Below are positions 8,783-17,050 of a stretch of 64,000 nt of DNA, piece after piece; the stretch's first letter is position 1, and each line of letters starts with the position of its first letter. The notes beneath the pieces were generated by a model that was given only the letters and a program-made list of their open reading frames with translations, had not been told where the DNA came from and did not search any database. Both the position numbers and the translations under genes were made by a program. Source of the DNA: JAEUIE01 sp046350055 (GTDB taxonomy: Bacteria; Planctomycetota; Planctomycetia; Gemmatales; HRBIN36); NCBI GenBank assembly GCA_046350055.1, contig JAXMBC010000001.1, forward strand, positions 2,170,001 to 2,234,000, in the 5' to 3' direction.

Positions 8783-10356
8783 CACTGATCTTTCCGAATC
8801 AACTGAAACAGGCTACCCAGGTATGCCAGCAGACACCCTACCAGCAACAGTGGTAAGCATCGCTGCCAGTGCCAGAGGGGTATCGAGGTGTTCAGGATAG
8901 CAAGATACAATCCCGCAACTGCAATAGACAACAATGTCAATAGCGGCAATTGCTGCGGCATGCACTCGTGAAGAGACAGACCTGCAAGCACCATCAAGGC
9001 TGAGGCAGTATGTGATATCACCAAGGCGATAGCCACACCTGTCGCACCGTATGCGGGAATGAGAAACCAACCACCCAGCAGCGTGATCACAATCCAGATC
9101 AGAATGATGACCATCACCGTACGTGGACTGACCACGGTGAGACGGTTCACCGCAGCCTGAGATACCATGTGCACCAGTGCTACTGCCAGCAGCAAGCCTG
9201 CAGGTGTAACCGCCTCTGTAAAGTCATAGCCAAATAGCAAGGGTATCAGGAAGGGAAGTAATAGCAGCAATGCCACTGTCGTGGGGATCATGAACATTGC
9301 TGTCAGCCAGGTGTTGATGAGCAGAATACGATTCACTCCGCCAAACTCTTCGCCTTTGAGTTTAGTCATCAGGCCAATAGTGGTCTGGTTCAACAGTCCT
9401 GGCACAATCGACGTTACATTTCTAACGGAATTGGCAGCGTTGTAATATCCGACTTCGTGAAATCCAAAGAGAGGGAAAACCGAAAGTCCCATGTTCATCA
9501 TCCATGCCACCCCATGCTGAAACAGCAGGCCGAGGGGTAATAGCGAAGTGATAAGCAGTTCTTCTTTTGTGGCAAACCGTACCAGCATCGCCATCAACGC
9601 CATCATGCAAAGGTTCATGGCTGTAGTGCTGCCCAACTGGAACAGGCCAAAGCGGAGCATGGGCCGCAGAGGAACATGATGGGTCGGCCGACGAAGGACC
9701 GTTAATTCGAATTTCTGACGAAGGATGAGAAAGATCGCCCCGCACGCCGTCAGGGCACAGATGGCATGGGTCAGAATCATCCAGCGAGCGCTGCGTCCTG
9801 CTGCCCAAGGCATCAACACAAGCATTCCCAATCCAAAAAACAAGCTGAGAAATGCAATGCCACGATGATACGATAATCCCAGCATCATGCCGCGGATGGC
9901 GTCCAGCAGCACAAAGGCAGGTGTCGAAATGATGCCGACAATCAGCACGCGAAAGAACATCGGCTTCTGATAGAACCAGTGAGCCATCGGCCAGGCAAGT
10001 GCCAGCATCAGCAGCGATGAGCCCGCAGCCAGGATCAGTGACAGGTGAATAATCTTCTGAATGAAATCCCGATGGTGGGCATGTCCCATGGGGTATTCCG
10101 AAGAAAACCTGGTGGCCACCAATCCTATTCCCATGCCAGCCTGCGTAGCCATGAAGCTGGCAGTCTGAAGAGCTAAGCCGTAGGTGCCGTAGTTTTCTGG
10201 TCCAGCGATACGGGCTGCAGAGGTGTTGGCAAAAAACAGTAACCCGCGTTCAATCAACGTTGCCAATGCCAGAAAGGAGCCGCCTCGAAAGAGGAAGCTC
10301 CGGATAGCTTGCCGGTTGGGAGAGGTAGGCTGTACTTCCAAACAATTACCTTTCAT
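8782..10356 (-). CDS. Wzx-type polysaccharide flippase (MATE/MOP superfamily)
   Basis: A 524-residue integral membrane protein with about 12-14 hydrophobic segments. The N-terminus is typical of Wzx proteins: RSFLFRGGSFLALATLIERGLLFFANTSAARIAGPENYGTYGLALQT, given here only as a pattern of a short basic tail, a first helix and a conserved GPENYGTYGLA loop. Confidence 0.
   Translation of the reverse strand: MKGNCLEVQPTSPNRQAIRSFLFRGGSFLALATLIERGLLFFANTSAARIAGPENYGTYGLALQTASFMATQAGMGIGLVATRFSSEYPMGHAHHRDFIQKIIHLSLILAAGSSLLMLALAWPMAHWFYQKPMFFRVLIVGIISTPAFVLLDAIRGMMLGLSYHRGIAFLSLFFGLGMLVLMPWAAGRSARWMILTHAICALTACGAIFLILRQKFELTVLRRPTHHVPLRPMLRFGLFQLGSTTAMNLCMMALMAMLVRFATKEELLITSLLPLGLLFQHGVAWMMNMGLSVFPLFGFHEVGYYNAANSVRNVTSIVPGLLNQTTIGLMTKLKGEEFGGVNRILLINTWLTAMFMIPTTVALLLLLPFLIPLLFGYDFTEAVTPAGLLLAVALVHMVSQAAVNRLTVVSPRTVMVIILIWIVITLLGGWFLIPAYGATGVAIALVISHTASALMVLAGLSLHECMPQQLPLLTLLSIAVAGLYLAILNTSIPLWHWQRCLPLLLVGCLLAYLGSLFQLIRKDQ
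8782..10356 (-). CDS. Wzx-type polysaccharide flippase (MOP superfamily)
   Basis: This is the entry to use for these coordinates. The 524-residue product is an integral membrane protein with about 12-14 hydrophobic segments; the GPENYGTYGLA loop after the first helix is typical of Wzx-type flippases, which move undecaprenyl-diphosphate-linked repeat units across the inner membrane. A GGAAG ribosome site lies just upstream of the ATG at 10356. The stop overlaps the start of the next glycosyltransferase. A 102-base gap separates it from the upstream glycosyltransferase, the largest inside the operon, so a secondary promoter there is possible. Together with the downstream Wzy-like gene it defines a Wzx/Wzy-dependent pathway. 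Confidence 0.88.
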   Translation of the reverse strand: MKGNCLEVQPTSPNRQAIRSFLFRGGSFLALATLIERGLLFFANTSAARIAGPENYGTYGLALQTASFMATQAGMGIGLVATRFSSEYPMGHAHHRDFIQKIIHLSLILAAGSSLLMLALAWPMAHWFYQKPMFFRVLIVGIISTPAFVLLDAIRGMMLGLSYHRGIAFLSLFFGLGMLVLMPWAAGRSARWMILTHAICALTACGAIFLILRQKFELTVLRRPTHHVPLRPMLRFGLFQLGSTTAMNLCMMALMAMLVRFATKEELLITSLLPLGLLFQHGVAWMMNMGLSVFPLFGFHEVGYYNAANSVRNVTSIVPGLLNQTTIGLMTKLKGEEFGGVNRILLINTWLTAMFMIPTTVALLLLLPFLIPLLFGYDFTEAVTPAGLLLAVALVHMVSQAAVNRLTVVSPRTVMVIILIWIVITLLGGWFLIPAYGATGVAIALVISHTASALMVLAGLSLHECMPQQLPLLTLLSIAVAGLYLAILNTSIPLWHWQRCLPLLLVGCLLAYLGSLFQLIRKDQ

Positions 10357-10458
10357 GCTTCCGTCAGTCGCGACCTTGACGCAAACCTGGCGAGATCAAC
10401 CAGCAAACAAACATTTGAATCGACGTAGCGTGGATGCTGCACAAGAGACTATATCGAT

Positions 10459-11622
10459 TTATGGTATATATCGTGCAGGCATGATAGTACGCCATTGTCT
10501 GACTGTTTCATCCCAGGTAGCCAAGTGGCGGCAGGCCCAGGCTGCGTTTCTCAAAACATGATAATAGTCCTGATCATGCATGAGACGGAGGAGCCAGTCA
10601 GCTACTTCCAGAGGTGTGGCGGACGGAGGAAACGCTTGTCCTGCTTCGGAAAAGAGGTGTTCAGGAGCTCCACCGACCCTCGGCCCCATCACGATCAGAC
10701 CTGCAGCATGATACTCACGCAATACCATGCCTCCCGCTTCCGCTCTTGAAAGCAAACAGCCGACATCCGCTTCGGCCAGTAATTGCAGAAACCGAGGCAG
10801 TTCCTTGCGCTTGTCAATGAATCCGAGCCATTCGACATTGGGTACATTCTGGAGGTGAGCAGGCAAGGATTGCTTTTCGCACCCCAGCACTTTCAGTTCG
10901 ATGGAGGAAGAATGTTGCTGCACCAGCAACAAGGCCTCAAGCAAGCGATCCAGTCCTTTACGGTCCCAGTATTTGCCAATGAAGATGAGCTTCAGTGGTT
11001 CGCCGGGCTGGCGTGTTCTTCCTGGAAAGTTCTCCTGCCAGTGCAGCAGGGTTTTGCGATTGAGATTTGCACCAGGAATGATGGCATGCACTTTATCTGG
11101 AGCTACGCCGTAGTCGTTAATAACACTTTCGGCTGCCCACCGACTATGACAAACTACTTTCTCAGCTGCCTGGTATCCTTCTTTTTCACGGGCCAGGGCA
11201 TCACGCGCTATCGCAGGTCCGATCCGTTCCCTGTCGCCATACTCGTCAAAGAGCTGGAGCAGGGTCATGTCGATGTAATAGTACTTGTGATAGCGCGGGT
11301 ATTGCACTAGCGAAGGCGGGTAAAGCTGAAAACAGTTGATGATTGTCTGATCAAGTAGCTGGGCTAACCAGGGTTTCCAGAGCTTCTCCAGAAAGGAGAC
11401 AGAGTACTGATATCCCCCTCGTCCCTGTCGGGTCATCACTCGCCAGGCATTCCAGAACAATCGGCGTTGCTTCCAGATAGTTCCAGCTGTGCTCAACGGT
11501 AAACCACGGTCTATGAGTTGAAAAGCCTGGGCAGCCTGCAGGAAGTGATAAGGGATCCCACTCCATGTGACTGGGCTGTTCGCATCCCCGATGACGGCAA
11601 GGTTCACCAGTGCCTGGTTCAT
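10459..11622 (-). CDS. Glycosyltransferase, GT4 family
   Basis: About 387 residues from the ATG at 11622, chosen because it overlaps the TGA of the amidotransferase gene by four bases (ATGA, 11619-11622); a longer frame to 11679 would run into that gene. Internal landmarks are VCHSRWAAESVINDYGVAPDKVHAIIPGANL at the domain hinge (shown as the boundary near residue 200), LIFIGKYWDRKGLDRLLEAL at the second fold, and AEAGGMVLREYHAAG in the donor site, where the conserved glutamate pair is recognisable. It is the second gene of the operon. Specificity unknown. Confidence 0.87.
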   Translation of the reverse strand: MNQALVNLAVIGDANSPVTWSGIPYHFLQAAQAFQLIDRGLPLSTAGTIWKQRRLFWNAWRVMTRQGRGGYQYSVSFLEKLWKPWLAQLLDQTIINCFQLYPPSLVQYPRYHKYYYIDMTLLQLFDEYGDRERIGPAIARDALAREKEGYQAAEKVVCHSRWAAESVINDYGVAPDKVHAIIPGANLNRKTLLHWQENFPGRTRQPGEPLKLIFIGKYWDRKGLDRLLEALLLVQQHSSSIELKVLGCEKQSLPAHLQNVPNVEWLGFIDKRKELPRFLQLLAEADVGCLLSRAEAGGMVLREYHAAGLIVMGPRVGGAPEHLFSEAGQAFPPSATPLEVADWLLRLMHDQDYYHVLRNAAWACRHLATWDETVRQWRTIMPARYIP

Positions 11623-13487
11623 TTCACCCTCATCAGCATCAACTGTCCGAAGACTGCCAGTGCCCACGGACGCGACCAATGGATGGCCCCGGTCTTCACT
11701 CCAGCTAACAGGTGTTCCACTACAGCAGATTGTATCCAGCCAGCCTGGGCCAGTGTCATCATGCCTTCTCGCATCATGCCCTGTAATTCCTGCTTCGCCC
11801 AGGATTCCATGGGAAAAGTGAACCCCTGCTTGGGACGCTCATACACATCGCTCGGCAACGGCTGTCGAAGTGTTTCGTAGAGCAGACGTTTGTTTTTCAT
11901 GAGCTGAGGATGTTGCCCCAAGGCAGGCCACAGTGTAGCTGCCAGCACATGATCTATCAGAGGCACCCGCACCTCCAACGAATGGGCCATCGACATCACA
12001 TCAATGTCACGCAGCAATTGTGCCCCCAGGTATTGGCGCGATTCCAGACGCGAGACTGTGCCTAAAGGGCTTTCCTGATGCTTCGTTCCCAGCCAGTCAG
12101 ATTCCAGTTGCGCTACCTGTTGCTTTACAGTGGACCACTGATCCATCAAGGCAGGCCCTGCCACCGCTTCCAGTTCGTGAGGCATGAACAATCCGCGAAC
12201 TGCACGGTAACTCTCACGGGTATCGCCGGCAACCTTGCACAAATGCTTCCACTTCGCTCGCCGGTGTGGTTTCTGTAAACCAGCAAGCAATGGCCCCATA
12301 CAGCGAAGGAATACTTGCCGTGATGCCATCTGTGGCAGCCAGCGGAACGATGGGTAACCTCCAAAAAACTCATCTCCACCTGTCCCGGAAAGCACACCCT
12401 TCAATCCACTCTCTACTACTGCCTTCGAAACATAGTAACTGTTGAAGGCGTCGAGCGTCGGCTGATCATAGTGCTGGAAGATCGTCGGCCAGTCTTTCAG
12501 GAAGTCCTGGGCGGTGATTCGGCAGACGTGATGCTTTGTCTCAAACTGCTCCGCCACTTTTCGGGCGATGGCTTCCTCGTTGAATTCACCTTCACCGAAC
12601 GTGATGGTGTAGGTCTGCACAGTCGAATTTGTGACTTGTCGTACTGTGGAAACCAGGCTGCTCGAATCGATACCTCCGCTGAGGAACACTCCGACTGGCA
12701 CATCCGATTCCAGATGCAGTTTGACACTTTCTTCCACAGCTGGTCCGACGCGCTCCCGCAGGTCCTGCTCAGAGCATCGTTCGCCATCCTGATAGATATC
12801 GCGCAGGTCGGCAAAGCATCCTGAGGTTACAGGTTTGCCCACGGCATATTGCCGCCAGCGGCCGGGCATCAACGAATGTATGTGCTGACGCCAGGTGATG
12901 GGGGGGGCGATAGAGCCCCATAGCAGGTAGTACGCGAAGCCTGATGGATCGATGCCATCTTCATCGAACCCGACGGCTCGCAAAGCCTTGATCTCCGAGG
13001 CAAAGGCTAATGCACCATTCCGCTCTGCGTATATCATCGGTTTGATACCGAAGCGGTCCCGTGCCAGGAGCAGTGTCTTTTCCTGTTCGTCCCAAAATCC
13101 CAGCGAGAACATGCCGCGTAATTGAGGAAGTGCAGCGACGCCATCGTGAATGAGCAGTTGCAATACAACTTCGCAATCGCCAGTCGATCGCAGCCTGATT
13201 CCCCGTGAAAGAAGCTTTTCCCGCAATGCCCGGAAGTTATAGATTTCGCCATTAAAGATGATGCCGTATCGGCCACTGACGTCGAGCATCGGCTGGTCGC
13301 CTGTCGATGTCAGGTCCAGAAATGCCAGCCGCCGGTGGCCCAGTCCCAGATGGCCACTGGAGAAGATGTGCGATCCATCGCCATCGGGACCACGGTAGTA
13401 GATCGCCCGGGTCATGGCTTGCACCCGATCCTGCAGCTCTTCGCGAGGCAGGGAGGCTTGGCTGAAGTATCCGGCAATGCCACACAT
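11619..13487 (-). CDS. asnB: Asparagine synthase-type amidotransferase (AsnB family)
   Basis: About 622 residues starting at the ATG at 13487, so that MCGIAGYF places the nucleophile Cys at position 2 after Met removal; an upstream in-frame ATG at 13499 would bury it. The N-terminal class II glutaminase domain (about 2-210; FNGEIYNF) releases ammonia from glutamine. The synthetase domain has the ATP loop LSGGIDSSS near residue 265 and SGTGGDEFFGGY near residue 370. Enzymes of this family sitting in polysaccharide clusters probably amidate a uronic acid or an attached amino acid rather than make free asparagine. It is the first gene of the operon and is coupled to the next glycosyltransferase. 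Confidence 0.92.
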   Translation of the reverse strand: MCGIAGYFSQASLPREELQDRVQAMTRAIYYRGPDGDGSHIFSSGHLGLGHRRLAFLDLTSTGDQPMLDVSGRYGIIFNGEIYNFRALREKLLSRGIRLRSTGDCEVVLQLLIHDGVAALPQLRGMFSLGFWDEQEKTLLLARDRFGIKPMIYAERNGALAFASEIKALRAVGFDEDGIDPSGFAYYLLWGSIAPPITWRQHIHSLMPGRWRQYAVGKPVTSGCFADLRDIYQDGERCSEQDLRERVGPAVEESVKLHLESDVPVGVFLSGGIDSSSLVSTVRQVTNSTVQTYTITFGEGEFNEEAIARKVAEQFETKHHVCRITAQDFLKDWPTIFQHYDQPTLDAFNSYYVSKAVVESGLKGVLSGTGGDEFFGGYPSFRWLPQMASRQVFLRCMGPLLAGLQKPHRRAKWKHLCKVAGDTRESYRAVRGLFMPHELEAVAGPALMDQWSTVKQQVAQLESDWLGTKHQESPLGTVSRLESRQYLGAQLLRDIDVMSMAHSLEVRVPLIDHVLAATLWPALGQHPQLMKNKRLLYETLRQPLPSDVYERPKQGFTFPMESWAKQELQGMMREGMMTLAQAGWIQSAVVEHLLAGVKTGAIHWSRPWALAVFGQLMLMRVK

Positions 13488-13504
13488 AGTTTCACTCAAC
13501 AGAC

Positions 13505-13529
13505 AAGCCTGATGCCAGGCATCAGGCTT
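13505..13529 (-). terminator. 25-base perfect palindrome, possible terminator
   Basis: AAGCCTGATGCC and its exact reverse complement flank a single central base. It lies between the stop of the membrane protein gene (13566) and the start of asnB (13487). The bases after the stem on the minus strand contain few T, so termination is uncertain; a regulator site for the operon is an alternative. Confidence 0.45.
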
Positions 13530-13565
13530 TCGTGAAAAGATAACTGGACAGTGGTCTGGTTACTG

Positions 13566-14447
13566 TCACACAGTCGATTTTAACTTGCTCATCGTCTGCT
13601 GTTTCGAAATAAGCTTCTCGATGTGATGCAACTTGGTACCAATAAAGAGTACGTTATGAATGGCCAAATCGTCCTTGGTCGCTCCACCCGCTTTCATGGG
13701 ATCCATCATCAAATCGCCTGAGCCCAGACCCAGGATCAGGTGGCGGAAGAGATCATCACGCAGTTTCGTGAAGGCGATTCCTTCCGTATCAAAGCTGCGT
13801 TCGCCGCCTCCAAAGATGAACTTGTGAGTAATCTGGCCGGGTGTGATTCGCCAGTAGTTCAGTCGATCGTAGATGAAGAAGACGACTGCCCAGATGATGA
13901 AGAGCACTGTTGAGAAGAAGACATAAAAGCCCATGTTCATATGTATTCGAAGCCGTCCGATGGCACTTAAGATGTCGTCCCACCAGCCGAGCGCGGAGAT
14001 ACTGACGATGATCAGGGCCAGGGTCACAATCACCACGAGCGAACTGACGCCTCGCAGTGGTACAGTTGTGATCAGGATCACCAGCAGCAGGATAAATACA
14101 TAGACAATTCCGAGAGACGATGTGACCGACATGTGTTCGCGGAACTGGCTGTTTTCGCCGATAGCGGATTCTTCCTTGTTCAGCTTCCTGGGTCCCTTAC
14201 TGTCAAGCACACGAATGGTGCTGGTGGCTTCATCATATTGCGATTGAGACGGAATGATGGCAGCCCGATGATCGCCCATCCAGGTGAGAATGGCAAAGAG
14301 GTAGCCAAAGGCCCATACCGGCCACCAGTAAAACAGTGCAGTGTGGCCATAAATGATCACTTCCTGCGGCAGATTGCCGTTGGAAGGAGGCGGAGGGGGC
14401 GGCGTTGGTTTGGGAGGGGTTGCTGGTGGCGTGGGCACGTTAGACAT
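13566..14447 (-). CDS. Membrane protein with proline-rich N-terminus, function unknown
   Basis: About 293 residues from the ATG at 14447, which has AAAGG seven bases upstream; an ATG at 14462 is less well placed. The first 30 residues are almost all Pro, Thr and Ser (PTPPPPPPSNG). Hydrophobic segments follow at about 38-58 (ALFYWWPVWAFGYLFAIL), 110-130, 135-155 and 180-200. The tail after residue 205 (NYWRITPGQITHKFIFGGGE) resembles a bacterial PH-like (DUF304-type) domain, with which it shares the W-x-IT pattern. The gene lies upstream of the polysaccharide operon but there is no sign that it belongs to it. Function unknown. Confidence 0.75.
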   Translation of the reverse strand: MSNVPTPPATPPKPTPPPPPPSNGNLPQEVIIYGHTALFYWWPVWAFGYLFAILTWMGDHRAAIIPSQSQYDEATSTIRVLDSKGPRKLNKEESAIGENSQFREHMSVTSSLGIVYVFILLLVILITTVPLRGVSSLVVIVTLALIIVSISALGWWDDILSAIGRLRIHMNMGFYVFFSTVLFIIWAVVFFIYDRLNYWRITPGQITHKFIFGGGERSFDTEGIAFTKLRDDLFRHLILGLGSGDLMMDPMKAGGATKDDLAIHNVLFIGTKLHHIEKLISKQQTMSKLKSTV

Positions 14448-14590
14448 ATCGTCGCCTTTCATCGCAGAATAGGGTTGGGCGAACCAGGTTCGCCTTTATC
14501 TCATTCGCTACTCTGCTCAGGATATTAACTTGCGGGTTTCTGAAGAGAAGCAGAATCATGGGAAATACCAGGACTGCCCGATGATGCTGC

Positions 14591-15721
14591 TTACTTCCTG
14601 GTATTTTGAAAAGTCGCTTTCACCGGAGTTTCCAGTGTCACAGAGCGAAAGGCTTTGACAAATTGAGACACTGGTACGGTGAACTTGCCATCTACGGTAG
14701 GGTATCCGTTTGCCAGTCCTGCCGGCCCTTTGGGGACAAACTTGTTGCCGTGCGGATTCCACAGATGGACCACATCGCTGGCCGCATCGTACTTCAACAG
14801 TGCATAGGCATGGCGGGAAGAGAGCCCTGGCACGCCACTCTCCGTGGTGGTGCTGCAACAGACAATCCGCTTGTCCTCCATAGCCTGCCGTAACTCGTTC
14901 CGCAGTTCAGTGAGGTTGACTTTGACTTTGGCTTCTGCAGCCCTCGGTGGTGAATTCTTTTCATGGAAGTTGATGACCTTGCCTTTGTGACCTGTCAGCA
15001 AAGGAATGTATCGAGCGATGGAGCCTCCCCGGCCAATCGCGCCAGCCACGGAATCGGTTTCTTTCATGTCGTCCACTTCTTCACGCTTGGCGGCGCTGAT
15101 AGCTTTTTCCAGTACGCCAAGCCAGAGGCCGTGCCCTTCGGTGGTGCCGGTAATAGCCAGTTCGGTATCGGACAGTGGTGCAACATTGACGAGGTGTCCG
15201 TCAGCAAAGCGAACGCCGTAGCCACTGCCTGGTGATTCCACAAACATTCCCCGCACCTGCCCGGCATTCCGGGCCACCATGGCACCCAGTGGTGCTATCA
15301 GATAGCAGTCGCCCATGCGACCCTGGTGCATCGACTCAAGAGTGATGTTGCCCGAGATCAAGCTGCGTGTGGAACTTTTGATCTTGTTCCAGGCATTTAC
15401 ATAACGACGCTGGAAATCAGGCTGGCCCGGCTTGCCATCTCGTGCGACCTGCTCCTGCAAGTACTGTCTGGTCACGGGGGGCAAATCGATCTTCTTGTTG
15501 TTCTGCATCAGGTGCAGAGATGCAAGTGCCGCCGCCGCCACTCCCTGAATGGATCGCTTGGGCACCAGGTCGTCGGTTTCTTCCCGGCTGATGACGCCAT
15601 CCTTGTTGGCGTCCCACTTGTCAAAGTTCTGAGCAACTACGGTGAAAAACGTGGGTATCTTCGTCTGGGCTGTTGCCTGGCTGACGAAAAGAAAGATGCT
15701 CGATAGAAGCAGCATGCGCAT
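14591..15721 (-). CDS. Secreted calpain-family (C2) cysteine protease with EF-hand
   Basis: 376 residues from the ATG at 15721, chosen because it starts a clear signal peptide (LLLSSIFLFVSQATAQ) and excludes a terminator at 15757-15778; the open frame extends to 15847. An EF-hand loop with ideal spacing lies at residues 37-48 (DANKDGVISREE). The calpain catalytic core follows: Cys139 in MGDCYLIAPLGAM, His304 in SSRHAYALL and Asn322 in LWNPHGN, the expected Cys-His-Asn order and spacing. It is therefore predicted to be a secreted or periplasmic calcium-responsive thiol protease. The protein lacks the extra C2-like domains of animal calpains. The substrate is unknown. Confidence 0.87.
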   Translation of the reverse strand: MRMLLLSSIFLFVSQATAQTKIPTFFTVVAQNFDKWDANKDGVISREETDDLVPKRSIQGVAAAALASLHLMQNNKKIDLPPVTRQYLQEQVARDGKPGQPDFQRRYVNAWNKIKSSTRSLISGNITLESMHQGRMGDCYLIAPLGAMVARNAGQVRGMFVESPGSGYGVRFADGHLVNVAPLSDTELAITGTTEGHGLWLGVLEKAISAAKREEVDDMKETDSVAGAIGRGGSIARYIPLLTGHKGKVINFHEKNSPPRAAEAKVKVNLTELRNELRQAMEDKRIVCCSTTTESGVPGLSSRHAYALLKYDAASDVVHLWNPHGNKFVPKGPAGLANGYPTVDGKFTVPVSQFVKAFRSVTLETPVKATFQNTRK

Positions 15722-15751
15722 TTCAACACCTGCTGAGATGAGTGACCAACG

Positions 15752-15779
15752 AAAAAGGCCTAAGTATGTACTTAGGCCC
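15752..15779 (-). terminator. Rho-independent terminator behind the FHA gene
   Basis: A perfect 10-base stem, GGCCTAAGTA with TACTTAGGCC around a 2-base loop (15757-15778), is followed on the minus strand by five T. It ends the FHA-gene transcript before the calpain-like gene begins. The CTAAGTA/TACTTAG core resembles other repeats in the window. Confidence 0.8.
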
Positions 15780-15800
15780 TGTTGGTTCGTGAAGGAGTTG

Positions 15801-16415
15801 TTAGTCGTGGACCAGACGAGGGCCAGCGTCGTTCTGTCGCAGTGCATTTAACGTTGGCAACTGGGGCAGGGTATCGCCATCTCGCATCAAATCTGCATCG
15901 TGCACGGAAAAGATGTGGCTATCGGTCAGCAGATCGGGTGTCGTTTCCAGTGCCGACTCTTCCCGGAACATTGTCCCGCGTGGTACGGAGGAAATGGTCG
16001 TCAGACCAGGCAGTACAGGACGAGGCAGCGGTGGTGGAACCGGTACAGAGGCAGGTCGAGACTGCGGGATCGACATCGTGCTGTTCACCGAAGCTGACAG
16101 TGTGGTGACTTCCGCACCCTGCAGATGGAATCGAAACACCAGCGGCCCGACTTCAATCACATCGCCGTCCTTCAACTGGTATTCACCACCAATAAGGAAG
16201 CGATGGTTGATGGCAGTGCCATTATTGCTGCCATAATCGCGCAGGAAAACGCGGCCATCTGGATGCGTCACGATCGCGCAATGCAACCGACTGATATCGG
16301 TGCTGGCGGGACGAAGATGGCACATGGCATCGCGACCAATTCGGAACTCGGCTACGATCACAGGAACGACACGCCCATGATTTGTGCCGCCTATGGCTAC
16401 CAGTGACTTCTGCAT
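15801..16415 (-). CDS. FHA-domain protein
   Basis: 204 residues. An FHA domain occupies about residues 20-98 with all landmark residues: RIGR (26-29), the ISRLHC strand (41-46) and DYGSNNGT (60-67), which together bind phosphothreonine peptides. The remaining 100 residues are Pro/Ser/Val-rich and probably unstructured (VPVPPPLPRPVLPG), ending in LRQNDAGPRLVHD. No signal peptide or membrane segment is seen, so it should act in the cytoplasm as a partner of Ser/Thr kinases, which are abundant in planctomycetes. No kinase gene is in the window. It has its own terminator. Confidence 0.9.
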   Translation of the reverse strand: MQKSLVAIGGTNHGRVVPVIVAEFRIGRDAMCHLRPASTDISRLHCAIVTHPDGRVFLRDYGSNNGTAINHRFLIGGEYQLKDGDVIEVGPLVFRFHLQGAEVTTLSASVNSTMSIPQSRPASVPVPPPLPRPVLPGLTTISSVPRGTMFREESALETTPDLLTDSHIFSVHDADLMRDGDTLPQLPTLNALRQNDAGPRLVHD

Positions 16416-16499
16416 GATCCACCCGGGGGGACAGATGAAAACGATGTTTGTTAAGGGCGACCGTGAGCGAATAGTTATCCTAACAGAAAAAGTTTATCA

Positions 16500-17039
16500 T
16501 TACCACTGGAATTGTCTCAATAATTCCGAAACGATTTTGTTGCCCTCTGCCTGGGTGTTCTTGTTCAAAATTGCCCGCATTTTCACCTTCCAGCGGTCTT
16601 GCGCATCGGGACCTGCATCAAAAAGATACACCACTCCCACCTGTTTATCGTTACGATCCGGACCTTCGGCCAGTTCTATCACCGAAACGGACTTGTTCTC
16701 AATTGTGATTGGTTCTTTTTTAGACACCTTGTCCTTGCCGTAGCTTTGGATCAGCTGGTTCAGCTCTATTTCCACTGCTTCGTCAAATTTGATCTTGTCT
16801 TGAAGCTTGGTCCAGGTAATGAGAACGTCGACGCCACCGAAGGCACGACGCAGAGCCAGGTGGGATTGTCTGACGGTGCCCTTGGTGTCGATCTGTTCCC
16901 AATCCTTGCTGACTTTCACCGCGCTCTTGGACGCATCGTGCTTGAAGGTTTCCCCTTCCTTCACGAGGCCTGGCGGCTGAGCCAGTGCAAGGGTGCAGGC
17001 GGCGAGGGCAACCCAGGTGACCAGCGTATGTCGCTTCAC
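16500..17039 (-). CDS. Secreted protein, function unknown
   Basis: About 179 residues from a GTG at 17039, which has GGGAGA about six bases upstream; the longer frame to 17066 would overlap the dehydrogenase gene. A signal peptide is evident (KRHTLVTWVALAACTLALAQ). The mature part is a mixed alpha/beta domain with DWEQIDTKGTVRQSHLALRR and a long helix (FDEAVEIELNQLIQSYGKD). The general look is of a small lipid- or ligand-binding periplasmic domain, but no family is recognised. It starts 11 bases after the dehydrogenase stop, so the two may be co-transcribed. Confidence 0.7.
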   Translation of the reverse strand: MKRHTLVTWVALAACTLALAQPPGLVKEGETFKHDASKSAVKVSKDWEQIDTKGTVRQSHLALRRAFGGVDVLITWTKLQDKIKFDEAVEIELNQLIQSYGKDKVSKKEPITIENKSVSVIELAEGPDRNDKQVGVVYLFDAGPDAQDRWKVKMRAILNKNTQAEGNKIVSELLRQFQW

Positions 17040-17050
17040 GATCAATCTCC

